Notes: a model not told the origin generated them from the letters alone. A DNA stretch of 64,000 nucleotides from Bradyrhizobium sp. CCGB01 (GCF_024199795.1 NZ_JANADK010000001.1:8556001-8620000), one strand, 5' to 3'. Shown: positions 8,509 through 17,130, counted from the stretch's first letter. Program-made: numbers and translations.

Positions 8509-8968
8509 CTCTTTGGCCTTGTGAGATGGACCACATTTGCGACCATCTCAAGGTTGTATACTCGCACAGCATAAATCGAAAGCCGGGGGCGGCAGGCGCC
8601 CGCAATCCATTTTTGACCATCTCATTTTCGAGCACGGAGCAGAAGGAGGCAATGCTTCGCTCAGGTCGCGGCACTCGCTCGTTTCTCGACCGGGCACCTG
8701 CCGGAACCATAAGTTGAACATCACGATCGATGCACGCAGGTCCGTTCAGCCTGTGGTCCGGTCGCCGACGTAAGGCCGCTCGATGTTCATCAGCGGGCAC
8801 GCGCGCATCAGCGCGCGCGAACGACGTGTCATGCCCGGCACAGGGCGGACTCGCGAGACGCAATAGCGCAAGGCGCCAGAGCAAGGCGCAAGAGAAGGAC
8901 TCATCTGCCCGGACAGCCGGCCCGGAGGAACGCCGACATCGACAGTTGCAGCATCACGAGGGATCACC
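8509..8968. other. Intergenic region without a supported gene
   Basis: A 460-base stretch between the divergent small secreted-protein gene and the 429-aa gene. Several open frames cross it, but none has a ribosome site plus recognisable protein features. A TTGCGA (8537-8542) and a TATACT (8557-8562) are visible but only 14 bases apart, too close for a standard promoter. I see no structured RNA or repeat. Confidence 0.5.
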
Positions 8969-10258
8969 ATGGACGAGCCCAAGCCACTCACCAGTGCATT
9001 CACGAAGACCGCGAACTTCTCCATCCACGAGGTCGACGAGGTGTTCAGGGATGCCGCACAGCCCGCCGCCGCCCGAGCCGCGCGTCCGCCGATCACCTTG
9101 CCGCCCATCCTCGGTCCGCTGTCGGCCTTCACGGGCACCTTCACCGGACAGGGGTTCAATACGATCTTCCGGCCCGACAGCAAGATCACGCCGACGCCGA
9201 TGCCGGGGCCGATCAACACCACCGACCCGGACGACAACGTGCTGGAGCTGAATCTCACCGACGAGACGATGTCGTTCTCGAACAATCTCGGCTCGATCCC
9301 CAATCGCGGTTCGCTGCAGCAGGCAGATGCCTTCCTCAACGGCGTGCCGTATCTCCAGACCATCAACGACGTCACCACCGGAACGCCCGTGGGCATTCAC
9401 TTCGAACCCGGCATCTGGCTGGCGGTGCCGGCCACCACCCATCCGAACGAGCCGTTCACTGTTGCGCGCATGGCATCGATCCCGCACGGCACGACGATCG
9501 TCGCGCAAGGCACGGCGCTGCCGCCGGTCGCCGGCAAGCCGACCATCGCGGCGATCGACATCACGCCGTTCATCGGAGGCAATCCGGCCAACAAGATCCC
9601 GTTCCAGAACCAGACTGCGACCAACCAGACCACGCGCAGGCTGCCGCAGGATCTGACCGCGCTGATCGCCTCCGGCAAGCTCACCCAGGCCATGATCACC
9701 GATCCGAACACGGTGCTGCGCAACCAGATCGCGCATCAGACCATCACCCAGACCATCGTCATCGAGACCTCGACGAAGCCCGGCTCGCCGCTGTCCGACG
9801 GACCCTTGCCGGCCATCCCCTCGCCGGGACCTCATCCGACCGCGCCGAGCTTCGCCGGCGGCACCGCGAACATCGCGTTCCTTCAGGGCTTGCCCGTTCC
9901 TCCGCCCGGCGGCAATGGCGCCAACGCCAACGCCTTCCAGATGGACGCGGTATTCTGGATCGAGACGGTGGTTTACGACATCGACGTGCCGGCTTTGCCG
10001 CCGGGAACGCCGCCGGTGATCCTGCAACCGCGCCAGAAGAGCAACGTGCCGCTGGTTCCGAGCTTCGTCGCCGCGATCCCGTTCGTGCCCAACAAGGGCT
10101 TCAAGGGCGGGCACATCAAGGTGGCGACGACGCAGATCCAGTACTCGCAAAAGGTCATGCTGGATTTCGCCGGCCTGACCTGGCCGCACGTTTCGGTGGC
10201 ATCCCTGGTGCCGGCTGCGCCGGTGCCGATCCCGGATCATCTGCTGCCGCTGACGTGA
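8969..10258 (+). CDS. Hypothetical 429-aa protein, proline/threonine rich
   Basis: A 429-aa protein that I cannot assign to a family. It has no signal peptide. It is rich in Pro, Thr, Gly and Asn, with a run of beta-type segments, for example GTFTGQGFNTIFRP near residues 50-63. That Gly/Phe/Asn-rich phrase and the phrase on HFEPGIW suggest a beta-barrel or lipocalin-like N-terminal half, but this is only an impression. Codon use is like its neighbours, and the long antisense frame across it is a shadow. Preceded by a 460-base gap and followed by an NTF2-like secreted protein; no operon partner is evident. Confidence 0.7.
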   Translation: MDEPKPLTSAFTKTANFSIHEVDEVFRDAAQPAAARAARPPITLPPILGPLSAFTGTFTGQGFNTIFRPDSKITPTPMPGPINTTDPDDNVLELNLTDETMSFSNNLGSIPNRGSLQQADAFLNGVPYLQTINDVTTGTPVGIHFEPGIWLAVPATTHPNEPFTVARMASIPHGTTIVAQGTALPPVAGKPTIAAIDITPFIGGNPANKIPFQNQTATNQTTRRLPQDLTALIASGKLTQAMITDPNTVLRNQIAHQTITQTIVIETSTKPGSPLSDGPLPAIPSPGPHPTAPSFAGGTANIAFLQGLPVPPPGGNGANANAFQMDAVFWIETVVYDIDVPALPPGTPPVILQPRQKSNVPLVPSFVAAIPFVPNKGFKGGHIKVATTQIQYSQKVMLDFAGLTWPHVSVASLVPAAPVPIPDHLLPLT

Positions 10259-10412
10259 TGCGGATAGCGGTGTGACGACGATGCGCCACGTTCCGCGGCA
10301 TCGGACATGGGCTGAACCAACGCATCCGTGATGCAACGGTGACCGCCGCTCGCGCGATCCTGAAAAGCCGGCGAGGTGATCTATGGCATGATCATTGTCA
10401 TCCAAAACAGAG

Positions 10413-10943
10413 ATGAACATGCCCCCTTCCAAGCTGTCTCGAGGCTCCATCAGGCTACGACGATTTGCACAAGGCCCTCGTGCTGCGACGGTTACCGCAG
10501 CACTGTTTCTCTCGGCGACGGCCTGGTCACCCGGACCTGTGCTGGCCGCGGCAGATGATGCGGAGGCGCGAACCATCTTCGAGAAGTTCATTGCCGCGCA
10601 GAATGCGCACAACGCGGACGATGTGAAAGCCATGCTGTGGAATTCGCCGGGCACGCTGTTGTTCGCGAGAGGCATCGAAACCAGAGGTCGCGATGCGGTC
10701 GCCGACCGCTTCAGGGGCTATTACGAGGGCACCTGGCACCTCGAACCCGACATGTCGAAATTCCACGTCGCCGTGATCTCGAACGAGGTCATGCAGGTCC
10801 TCGTTCCCATCGTCTTCACGCGCGGCCTTCCCGGCAAGCCACCCCAGCAGAATACGTTTCTGATCAGCCAGACCTACGTGCGGGATGCGAACGGCTGGTC
10901 CGTCGCCTCCGTCCTGCCGGTCGCGAACACGGAACTGAAATAG
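10413..10943 (+). CDS. Secreted SnoaL/NTF2-like protein
   Basis: About 176 aa from ATG 10413. An N-terminal basic region and hydrophobic segment ending near VLAAADD looks like a long signal peptide. The mature part (FEKFIAAQNAHNADDVKAML, then AVADRFRGYYEG) has the helix-then-sheet pattern of the SnoaL/DUF4440 fold, used either for ligand binding or by small isomerases and cyclases. No catalytic residues can be assigned. An in-frame TTG at 10395 is a possible alternative start. Confidence 0.65.
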   Translation: MNMPPSKLSRGSIRLRRFAQGPRAATVTAALFLSATAWSPGPVLAAADDAEARTIFEKFIAAQNAHNADDVKAMLWNSPGTLLFARGIETRGRDAVADRFRGYYEGTWHLEPDMSKFHVAVISNEVMQVLVPIVFTRGLPGKPPQQNTFLISQTYVRDANGWSVASVLPVANTELK

Positions 10944-11121
10944 CCGGGATCATTGAGGGGGCGGCGCCGGCTGGGGACGGCCACTGTTTACAGCGGTCGG
11001 CAGGCCGGGATGGTCGACTGAGAGGAGCGAGACGCTCTAGTCCGTCTACGCTCTTCGAGCTACGCCGGACACGCTTCGCCCGATGCTCTTGGCTGTGCCA
11101 CGCGAAGCCGGAGGCGAAGCG

Positions 11122-11196
11122 TGGTGGGCGCGACAGGGATCGAACCTGTGACCCCTACCATGTCAAGGTAGTGCTCTCCCGCTGAGCTACGCGCCC
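11122..11196 (-). tRNA. tRNA-Val (anticodon GAC)
   Basis: On the minus strand the cloverleaf is complete. The acceptor GGGCGCG pairs with CGCGCCC, followed by A and an encoded CCA. The D-arm is GCTC/GAGC. The anticodon stem is CTACC/GGTAG around loop TTGACAT, giving anticodon GAC. The T-arm is ACAGG-TTCGATC-CCTGT. The length with CCA is 75 nt. It decodes GUC and GUU. Confidence 0.97.
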
Positions 11197-11266
11197 TAGA
11201 TGTCGTATCGGGTCGGGTCCCTATAACGGCTCAGGGGAGCCGGTGCAAGGACCGAAGGGGGCCGAT

Positions 11267-11626
11267 TTAGGCCGCCAGCATCTTGTTCACTTCGCTGACC
11301 AATTCGCGCAGGTGCACAGGCTTGGACAGCACCTTGGCGTTCTTGGGGGCGTCCGAATCCGAGTTCAGGGCGACCGCGGCGAAGCCGGTGATGAACATGA
11401 TCTTGATGTCGGGGTCGAGTTCCGAAGCCCGGCGGGCGAGCTCGATGCCGTCCATTTCCGGCATCACGATGTCGGTCAGCAGCATCTCGAACGGCTCTTC
11501 ACGCAACCGCTGATAGGCGGCCATGCCGTTATCGTGGGACGAGACCTGAAAACCGGCGTTTTCCAGCGCCTTCACCAGGAAACGGCGCATGTCGTTGTCG
11601 TCTTCGGCGAGCAGGATCTTTGGCAT
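11267..11626 (-). CDS. cpdR: Response regulator CpdR (single receiver domain)
   Basis: A 119-aa stand-alone receiver domain. Acidic pocket residues are in LLAEDDND, the phosphoacceptor Asp is in LLTDIVMPEMDG, and the conserved Lys is in LSKPVHL. In Caulobacter and rhizobia, unphosphorylated CpdR recruits ClpXP and drives regulated proteolysis of cell-cycle proteins; phosphorylation comes through CckA-ChpT. Identity as CpdR rests on overall sequence (KILLAEDDNDMRRFLVKALE start, short C-terminus without an output domain) and on its neighbourhood beside N-formylglutamate amidohydrolase, which is typical for Rhizobiales. Confidence 0.9.
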   Translation of the reverse strand: MPKILLAEDDNDMRRFLVKALENAGFQVSSHDNGMAAYQRLREEPFEMLLTDIVMPEMDGIELARRASELDPDIKIMFITGFAAVALNSDSDAPKNAKVLSKPVHLRELVSEVNKMLAA

Positions 11627-11980
11627 GGCAGGAAACGTCGAATCCCCAGAGGATATCAGCAGAGGTCACTAAGCCCGACAGAGGGTAAATTTGTGGTGAA
11701 AATCTTTACCCCGGGAGGGCCGCGCTCCTGCACTCTTGTGAACCCGAATGCGGATCGAATCAATCGAGCCGAACGGGCGTGTCCCCGCCTCCCTGCCCGC
11801 AGGGTTAAGACATGTTCCAGCGACGATCACATCTTTTCGCTTGGCAGAATGGTTGCGATTCCGGACAATGAGGACACATAAGAGCCGCTCGATCGGCCGA
11901 ATCATTCGATCCGGAGCCCATGCCGGATCCCTGCGGCGCCGAGGGATGAAGCCTGAGAGTAAGGGACGAAGCCTGAGAAG
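11627..11980. promoter_or_regulatory. Divergent intergenic region of cpdR and the amidohydrolase gene
   Basis: This 354-base stretch must carry the promoters of both divergent genes. The only structure I can point to is an inverted pair GGTAAA (11684-11689) and TTTACC (11705-11710), about 60-80 bases upstream of cpdR. No TTAA-N7-TTAA CtrA box was found. No gene is supported here. Confidence 0.35.
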
Positions 11981-12871
11981 ATGACCCGGTTTGACGGCGA
12001 GGTGTCGCCAGCGTTCGAGATCGTGGAGCCCGCGCAATGGCGCGCGCCGGTTATCTTCAACTCGCCCCATTCCGGCTCGACCTATCCGGACGAATTTCTG
12101 GCGGCCTCGCGGATCGACCTGCCGCAGCTGCGGCGGTCCGAAGATTCCTTCATGGACGAGCTGATCGGCCATCTGAGCGAGCGCGGCTTTCCGACCGTGC
12201 GGGTCAACTTTCCCCGCTCCTATGTCGACGTCAATCGCGAGCCCTATGAGCTCGATCCCCGCATGTTCACCGGGCGCCTGCCGAGCTTTGCCAACACCCG
12301 CTCGATGCGGGTCGCCGGCGGCCTCGGCACCATTCCGCGCGTGGTCGGCGATGGCCAGGAGATCTACCGCGACCGCATCCTGGTCGACGATGCGCTGGCG
12401 CGGATCGAGACGCTCTACAAGCCCTATCATCGCGCGCTGCGCCGGTTGATCAACAAGGTGCACCAGATGTTCGGCACCGTGGTGCTGGTCGACTGCCACT
12501 CGATGCCCTCGGTCGGCGTCAGCAGAGACGAGCCACGACGGCCCGATGTCGTGATCGGCGACCGCTACGGCACGAGCTGCACGCCGCTGCTCCCCGACAG
12601 GGTCGAGGAGACCATGACGGGGCTCGGCTATTCGATCGGCCGCAACAAGCCCTATGCCGGCGGCTTCATCACCGAGCATTACGGCAACCCCGCGAGCGGG
12701 CTGCACGCTGTGCAGCTCGAGCTCAACCGCGCGATCTACATGGACGAGCGGCGGCGCGAGCGCGGTCCGCGCTTTGCGCAAGTGGCAAGCGACTTCGGCG
12801 TACTCGCCGACGTGCTGGCGACCACGATCCCGTTCGGCGATCTCGGCCCGTTCCAGGCCGCGGCGGAATAG
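11981..12871 (+). CDS. N-formylglutamate amidohydrolase family protein
   Basis: A 296-aa zinc-dependent amidohydrolase of the FGase family. Characteristic segments are FNSPHSGSTYP near residue 25, DSFMDELIG near 50, VDVNREPYELDP near 80, VDCHSMPS near 170 and a C-terminal region with GGFITEHYG. The family hydrolyses N-formyl-L-glutamate to formate and glutamate, the last step of one histidine-degradation route, although no other hut gene lies nearby, so the physiological substrate may differ. It is divergent from cpdR, an arrangement seen widely in Rhizobiales. Confidence 0.88.
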   Translation: MTRFDGEVSPAFEIVEPAQWRAPVIFNSPHSGSTYPDEFLAASRIDLPQLRRSEDSFMDELIGHLSERGFPTVRVNFPRSYVDVNREPYELDPRMFTGRLPSFANTRSMRVAGGLGTIPRVVGDGQEIYRDRILVDDALARIETLYKPYHRALRRLINKVHQMFGTVVLVDCHSMPSVGVSRDEPRRPDVVIGDRYGTSCTPLLPDRVEETMTGLGYSIGRNKPYAGGFITEHYGNPASGLHAVQLELNRAIYMDERRRERGPRFAQVASDFGVLADVLATTIPFGDLGPFQAAAE

Positions 12872-12972
12872 ACGGAAGCTTTTCTTCGAACGCTCGTGTC
12901 GTCTGCGATTGGCGCGAACGCGTTTTCGCTTCGCGTCCCAGCGCGCGGCAAAATGAAAACAGAGGCGCCAAG

Positions 12973-13005
12973 AAAAAAGGGCCGCTTCTGATGAAGAAGC
13001 GGCCC
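12973..13005 (-). terminator. Rho-independent terminator of the candidate sRNA
   Basis: Perfect 11-bp stem (12979-12989 with 12995-13005) and 5-nt loop, followed on the minus strand by TTTTTT (12978-12973). The U-run is on the minus-strand side only, so it terminates leftward transcription, although the nearest annotated protein gene (the amidohydrolase) is on the plus strand. That is why an RNA gene is needed here. Confidence 0.88.
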
Positions 13006-13061
13006 AAGTCTAGGGAGGAAACGCCCAAGGAGGGCAGCGGTAACGCAAAGCGCTACCGCAC
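12973..13061 (-). ncRNA. Probable small RNA of the suhB/mmgR (alpha-r8) type
   Basis: Read on the minus strand, this is about 89 nt. It has a 5' hairpin (13059-13037; arms of about ten pairs with one mismatch and an AAA-type loop), a single-stranded linker with a C/U-rich anti-Shine-Dalgarno stretch (GGGCGTTTCCTCCC), then an 11-bp terminator stem and six U. This layout, the CCUCC motif and the location beside an inositol-monophosphatase-type gene match what I remember of the alphaproteobacterial suhB/mmgR sRNA family. In Sinorhizobium, MmgR is an Hfq-linked regulator. The 5' end is inferred from a promoter at 13068-13097. Any protein frame over it looks like chance. Confidence 0.68.
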
Positions 13062-13067
13062 CGCAAC

Positions 13068-13097
13068 AATATGCGGCCGCGCCGCACAAAGTGCAAG
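13068..13097 (-). promoter_or_regulatory. Candidate sigma-70 promoter of the sRNA
   Basis: Minus strand: CTTGCA (13097-13092), an 18-base spacer and CATATT (13073-13068). It resembles the rhizobial housekeeping consensus CTTGAC-N17-CTATAT. The predicted start is near 13061, just before the first hairpin. Confidence 0.5.
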
Positions 13098-13397
13098 GGC
13101 TTTTGAGCGGTTTCCCATGCAAATCGGACATGGCTCAGTTGCTTATAAAGAAACCCAGATTCAGTTTCTTTGATAAGGAAATTCAATGGGTTGATTGTCA
13201 TTTGCATACGAACAAGGCATGTTCGGAACTAAGTTTTCAACTCTGTGATCGATATTTGGCCAGCAGATGACTGGGATGGGGCAGCCGGCTTCGGCATCCA
13301 AAATACCAGGGTGCAAATCAAGACAGCGCTGCACGCGAGCGACGAATTGGGTTAGGCAGGAGCGAGCTTCATCCGCCTTTCGCTTTGAGGATACGCC

Positions 13398-14180
13398 GTG
13401 ACGGTGATCGACTTCTCCGCCTTCATCGGACGGCTCGCCACCGCGTCCGGCGAAACCATCCTGCCGCTCTTCCGCACCTCGCTGTCGATCGACGACAAGG
13501 GCAAGGCCAGGGATTTCGACCCCGTGACGGAGGCCGACCGTGCCGCCGAGGCGGTGATGCGGCGGCTGATCAAGGCCAGCTTCCCCCAGCACGGCATCGT
13601 CGGCGAGGAATTCGGCAATGAGCGCGAGGACGCCGACTATGTCTGGGTGCTCGACCCCATCGACGGCACGAAATCCTTCATCGGCGGCTTTCCGATCTGG
13701 GGCACGCTGATCGCGCTGCTGCACAAGGGTTCGCCGGTGTACGGCATGATGCACCAACCCTTCATCGGCGAGCGCTTTTCCGGCGATAACGGCTCGGCGA
13801 ATTACAAAGGCCCCTCCGGCGAGCGCCGGCTCCAGGTCCGCCGCTGCGCCTCGCTCTCGGAGGCGACGACCTACACCACCAGCCCGCTGCTGATGAACGA
13901 GCGCGACCGCGCCATTTTCGGCCGCATCGAAACCGGCGCGCGGCTGTCGCGCTATGGCGGCGACTGCTACTCCTATTGCATGCTGGCGGCCGGTCACGTC
14001 GATCTCGTGGTCGAGACCGAGCTGAAGCCTTACGATATCGCGGCGCTGATCCCGATCGTGACCGGCGCCGGCGGCGTCGTCACCACCTGGGAAGGCAAGC
14101 CCGCGCAAGGCGGCGGCCGCATCATCGCGGCCGGCGATCCGCGCGTACACGAAGAAGCACTGAAACTGCTCAACGCATAG
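13398..14180 (+). CDS. hisN: Histidinol-phosphatase, inositol monophosphatase family (HisN)
   Basis: A 260-aa Mg2+/Li+-type phosphatase. Metal-site motifs are DPVTEADR (about residues 39-46), GEEFG, DPIDGTKSF (about 86-94) and the C-terminal LKPYDIAAL. The KPYDIAALIPIV wording and FIGGFPIWGTLIAL fit the HisN subgroup, which removes phosphate from L-histidinol phosphate in histidine biosynthesis in actinobacteria and many alphaproteobacteria that lack the HisB-type phosphatase. General inositol monophosphatase (SuhB) is the alternative. It is followed after 18 bases by a binding-protein gene. Confidence 0.82.
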   Translation: MTVIDFSAFIGRLATASGETILPLFRTSLSIDDKGKARDFDPVTEADRAAEAVMRRLIKASFPQHGIVGEEFGNEREDADYVWVLDPIDGTKSFIGGFPIWGTLIALLHKGSPVYGMMHQPFIGERFSGDNGSANYKGPSGERRLQVRRCASLSEATTYTTSPLLMNERDRAIFGRIETGARLSRYGGDCYSYCMLAAGHVDLVVETELKPYDIAALIPIVTGAGGVVTTWEGKPAQGGGRIIAAGDPRVHEEALKLLNA

Positions 14181-14198
14181 GCGCCCCAAGGAGCCTGC

Positions 14199-15164
14199 AT
14201 GAAAAACTGGCCTAAGCTCCTCCTCGCCATCCTGTTGCTGTTTCCAACGCTCGCCTTCGCCCAGAATTTTCCAACAAAGCCGATCAAGCTGATCGTGCCG
14301 TTCCCGGCCGGCGGGCCCAACGACATCATCGCCCGCGTGATCGGCCAGCGCATGTCGGAGCTGTCAGGGCAGCCGGTGTTGATCGACAATCGCGGCGGCC
14401 AGGGCGGCGTGCTCGGCACCGACGCGGTCTCGAAGGCGCCGCCTGACGGCTACACTATCGCCATCTCCAGCGCCGGCGCGCTCGCGATCAGCCCGAGCAT
14501 GGAGCGGGTCGCCTACGACACCTCGAGCGACCTCACGCCGGTGACGCTGGTTGCGACCGTGCCGGAAATGCTCGTCGTCGCCACCAATGTGGAGGCTAAA
14601 AGCATCGGCGAGCTGATCGCGCTGGCCAAGGCGCAGCCGGGAAAACTCAACTTCGCCTCCTCCGGCCCCGGCAGCCTGCCGCATCTCGCCGGCGAATTGT
14701 TCAAGCTCACGGCGAAGATCGACATCGTGCACGTGCCCTATCGCGGCGCTGCGCCTGCGGTGAACGATCTGCTTGGCCAGCAGGTGCAGATGACGTTCCT
14801 GGATCTCCCTGTGCTGCTGCCGCAGGTCAAGGCCGGCGCGCTGCGGCCGATCGCGGTCGGCTCGGCCGAGCGCGCACCGACCGCGCCTGACGTCCCCACG
14901 CTTTCGGAAGGGGGTTTTCCCGACCTGCGCGTCGAGAACTGGTACGGCATGGTGGCGCCGAAGGGCACGCCGAAGGAGATCGTCACCGCGCTGCATGGCC
15001 TCGCCACCAAGGCGATGGCGGATCCCGCGGTGAAAGAAAAGCTCGCCGCGCAAGGCGCGACGCTGATCGGTGACGAGCCGGAGCATTTTCGCGCGTTCAT
15101 CGCGGACGAGACGAAGAAGTGGGCGAAGGTGATCAAGGACGCTGGCGTCGAGACGGCGAAGTAG
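14199..15164 (+). CDS. Bug family (TctC-type) periplasmic binding protein
   Basis: A 321-aa secreted protein with a Sec signal (MKNWPKLLLAILLLFPTLAF, then AQ). Bug-family hallmarks follow: PIKLIVPFPAGGPNDIIAR, DNRGGQGGVLGTD and the FASSGPGSLPHLAGELF segment. These proteins bind small carboxylates for tripartite tricarboxylate transporters, but in beta- and alphaproteobacteria many copies are orphans without TctA/TctB, as is the case here. The ligand is unknown. Downstream is a GC-rich dispersed repeat. Confidence 0.88.
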   Translation: MKNWPKLLLAILLLFPTLAFAQNFPTKPIKLIVPFPAGGPNDIIARVIGQRMSELSGQPVLIDNRGGQGGVLGTDAVSKAPPDGYTIAISSAGALAISPSMERVAYDTSSDLTPVTLVATVPEMLVVATNVEAKSIGELIALAKAQPGKLNFASSGPGSLPHLAGELFKLTAKIDIVHVPYRGAAPAVNDLLGQQVQMTFLDLPVLLPQVKAGALRPIAVGSAERAPTAPDVPTLSEGGFPDLRVENWYGMVAPKGTPKEIVTALHGLATKAMADPAVKEKLAAQGATLIGDEPEHFRAFIADETKKWAKVIKDAGVETAK

Positions 15165-15202
15165 CGCGCAATAAGCAAACCGCCTCACCACGACGGGTGC
15201 GT

Positions 15203-15341
15203 TCCCTCCCCCCTTGCGGGGGAGGGTTAGGGAGAGGGGTTCACACGGGGACTCCATCGATCGCACGAAGAACCTTCGCAACAATCACACCTTTTGCTGG
15301 GCTACCCCTCTCCCCCGCCCTCCCCCGCAAGGGGGGAGGGA
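15203..15341. repeat. Dispersed inverted repeat with CCCTCCCC/GGGGAGGG arms
   Basis: Two GC-rich arms, CCCTCCCCCCTTGCGGGGGA near 15204 and its inverse near 15310-15341, enclose about 70 bases. The element sits between the convergent binding-protein and LysR genes and may serve as a terminator. A related form (CTTCTCCCCTTGTGGGAGAAG) lies at 38793-38937. Confidence 0.7.
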
Positions 15342-15390
15342 GCGCAGTTGTGCTCGCGGCCACAGTGCGGGCTCACATCAACACGCACGC

Positions 15391-16281
15391 TCACACCGCT
15401 TCCGCTCGCAAATGCTCCACCAGCATCTTGGCCGGCCGCGGCAGTGCCTTGAAGCTGCGTGCGCAGATCACGAGCTTGCGGTTGGCCCAGGCATCGCGCA
15501 GGCGGACCGTGGCGAGCGGCATCAGCTTGGCGCAGCGGCGGGCGGCGGAGATCGGGACCAGGGCGATGCCGACGTCGGCGGCGACCATCTGGCAGATCGC
15601 GTCGAAGTCGCGCAGGCGCGCACGGTAATGCGGGCGCATGCCGAGCCGGGCGGCGTGCTTCGAAATGTGCATCTGGAGCGCGGTGGCGCTGGTGAGCCCG
15701 ACGAAGTCGCAGGCGCTCGTCTCCTGAAAATCGATCTGGCGGCGGCCCGCGAACGGGCCGCGCCGCGACGTCACCAATGTCAGATGATCCTCGCTGAAGA
15801 CGAAGCGCTCGATATGGTCGGGCAGCGCGTGTTCGGCGGCGAAGCCGAGATCGGCGGCACCGGCGGTGATCGCGGCTGCAATATCTGTGCTCTCGCGCTC
15901 CTCGATGTCGATCGCGACGTCGCGATGCTCGCGCAGGAAGCCCGCCAGCGCCTTCGGCAGATGCTCCGACAGCCCCGACGTGTTGACGAGAAAATGCACG
16001 CTCGCGCGCACGCCGCTGGCAAAGCCGGCGAGATCGCCGCGCATGGCGTCGATCTGGTGAATGACGACCCTCGCATGATCGAGCAGGCTCTCGCCCGCCG
16101 CGGTCAACTCCACGCCGCGCCGCCCGCGCTTGAGCAGCGCGACGCCGAGCGCATCCTCGAGCCCTTTGATGCGCGCGCTGGCCGAGGCCAGGGCCAGATG
16201 CGACCGCTCGGCGCCGCGGGTGATGCTGCGCTGGTCGGCGACGGCGATGAAGAGCTGGAGGTCGACGAGGTCGAAGCGCAT
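15391..16281 (-). CDS. LysR family transcriptional regulator
   Basis: A 296-aa regulator when started at ATG 16281, giving the canonical LysR N-terminus (MRFDLVDLQLFIAVADQRSI). The helix-turn-helix covers about residues 1-60, and the effector-binding domain follows from about 90. The open frame extends far upstream, but that part is antisense to the TauE gene. It is divergent from the TauE/SafE exporter across 90 bases that contain a perfect 9-bp inverted repeat with the T-N11-A pattern, so it probably controls that exporter and itself. The effector is unknown. Confidence 0.9.
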   Translation of the reverse strand: MRFDLVDLQLFIAVADQRSITRGAERSHLALASASARIKGLEDALGVALLKRGRRGVELTAAGESLLDHARVVIHQIDAMRGDLAGFASGVRASVHFLVNTSGLSEHLPKALAGFLREHRDVAIDIEERESTDIAAAITAGAADLGFAAEHALPDHIERFVFSEDHLTLVTSRRGPFAGRRQIDFQETSACDFVGLTSATALQMHISKHAARLGMRPHYRARLRDFDAICQMVAADVGIALVPISAARRCAKLMPLATVRLRDAWANRKLVICARSFKALPRPAKMLVEHLRAEAV

Positions 16282-16294
16282 GGCAGGTCTCCGC

Positions 16295-16317
16295 AGCCTT
16301 CGTATCTGACGAAGGCT
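16295..16317. promoter_or_regulatory. Candidate LysR operator
   Basis: AGCCTTCGT, five-base spacer ATCTG, then ACGAAGGCT: a perfect 9-bp inverted repeat that contains T-N11-A (T16300 to A16312), the classic LysR recognition pattern. It lies 14 bases upstream of the LysR start, inside the 90-bp divergent region. Binding is inferred from position. Confidence 0.65.
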
Positions 16318-16371
16318 TTCTCCGTAACCTCCAGATTGTGCCCGCGCGCGGCTTCGGTCAATGTGCGAGAT

Positions 16372-17124
16372 ATGATCGACCCGCTGCTCATCCTCATCGC
16401 CGCCGTCTTCCTGATCGCCGGATTCGTCAAGGGCGTGGTCGGACTCGGCCTGCCGACCGTGTCCATGGGCCTGCTCGCGGTGAGCATGGCGCCCAGCCGC
16501 GCGATCGCCATCGTCATCGTGCCCGCCATCGTCACCAACATCTGGCAGACCTTCGCCGGCCCCTATCTGCGCGACATCCTGAGGCGGCTGTGGCCGCTGA
16601 TGATCGGCACCGTGATCGGATGCTGGCTCAACGCCGGCGCGCTGACCGGCCCGCACGCGCGCTACGGCACGATCGTGCTCGGAATCCTCCTGGTGATCTA
16701 CGCCATCATCGGGCTGAGCAAGTTCAAGTTCCACGTCTCGCCGCCAAACGAGAAATGGGTCGGCGGCGTGGTCGGTGTGGTCACCGGCATGATCTCGGCC
16801 TCGACCGGCGTGCAGGTGATCCCGTCGATGCCGTTCATGCAGGCGATCGGCATGGAGAAGGACGAGCTGGTGCAGGCGCTCGGCGTCTTCTTCACGACCG
16901 CGACGCTGGCGCTCGCCTTCAACCTGACCGCTGGCGGATTGCTGACGCCGGCCAATGCCGTGCCGGGCGCAGTGGGCATGGCCATGGCCTTTGCCGGCAT
17001 GTTCATCGGCCAGTCGGTGCGGGCGCGGATGCCGGCGGAAGCGTTTCGCCGCTGGTTCCTGATCGCGATGATCCTGCTCGGCCTCTATCTCGCCGGCAGC
17101 GCGCTGCTGAAGGAGTTCACCTGA
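16372..17124 (+). CDS. TauE/SafE family sulfite exporter-like permease
   Basis: A 250-aa membrane protein with about seven to eight hydrophobic helices. The family signature near the N-terminus reads FVKGVVGLGLPTVSMGLL, and the duplicated half contains TGMISASTGVQVIPSMPF. Members export sulfite, organosulfonates or other small anions; substrate assignment is not possible here. The start at ATG 16372 follows the divergent LysR gene; the larger open frame upstream is antisense to that regulator. Probably LysR-controlled. Confidence 0.85.
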   Translation: MIDPLLILIAAVFLIAGFVKGVVGLGLPTVSMGLLAVSMAPSRAIAIVIVPAIVTNIWQTFAGPYLRDILRRLWPLMIGTVIGCWLNAGALTGPHARYGTIVLGILLVIYAIIGLSKFKFHVSPPNEKWVGGVVGVVTGMISASTGVQVIPSMPFMQAIGMEKDELVQALGVFFTTATLALAFNLTAGGLLTPANAVPGAVGMAMAFAGMFIGQSVRARMPAEAFRRWFLIAMILLGLYLAGSALLKEFT

Positions 17125-17130
17125 AGAATC

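Noticed and set aside
8730..9251. A 173-codon plus-strand frame across the gap before the 429-aa gene
   Set aside because: Ser/Arg/Pro-rich shadow that overlaps the true gene in another frame; no ribosome site.
8954..10675. A 573-codon minus-strand frame
   Set aside because: Antisense to the 429-aa gene and running across the next gene; composition is that of a shadow frame.
12991..13173. A 60-codon frame over the candidate sRNA
   Set aside because: It begins in the terminator stem and has no family or ribosome site; the RNA structure explains the region better.
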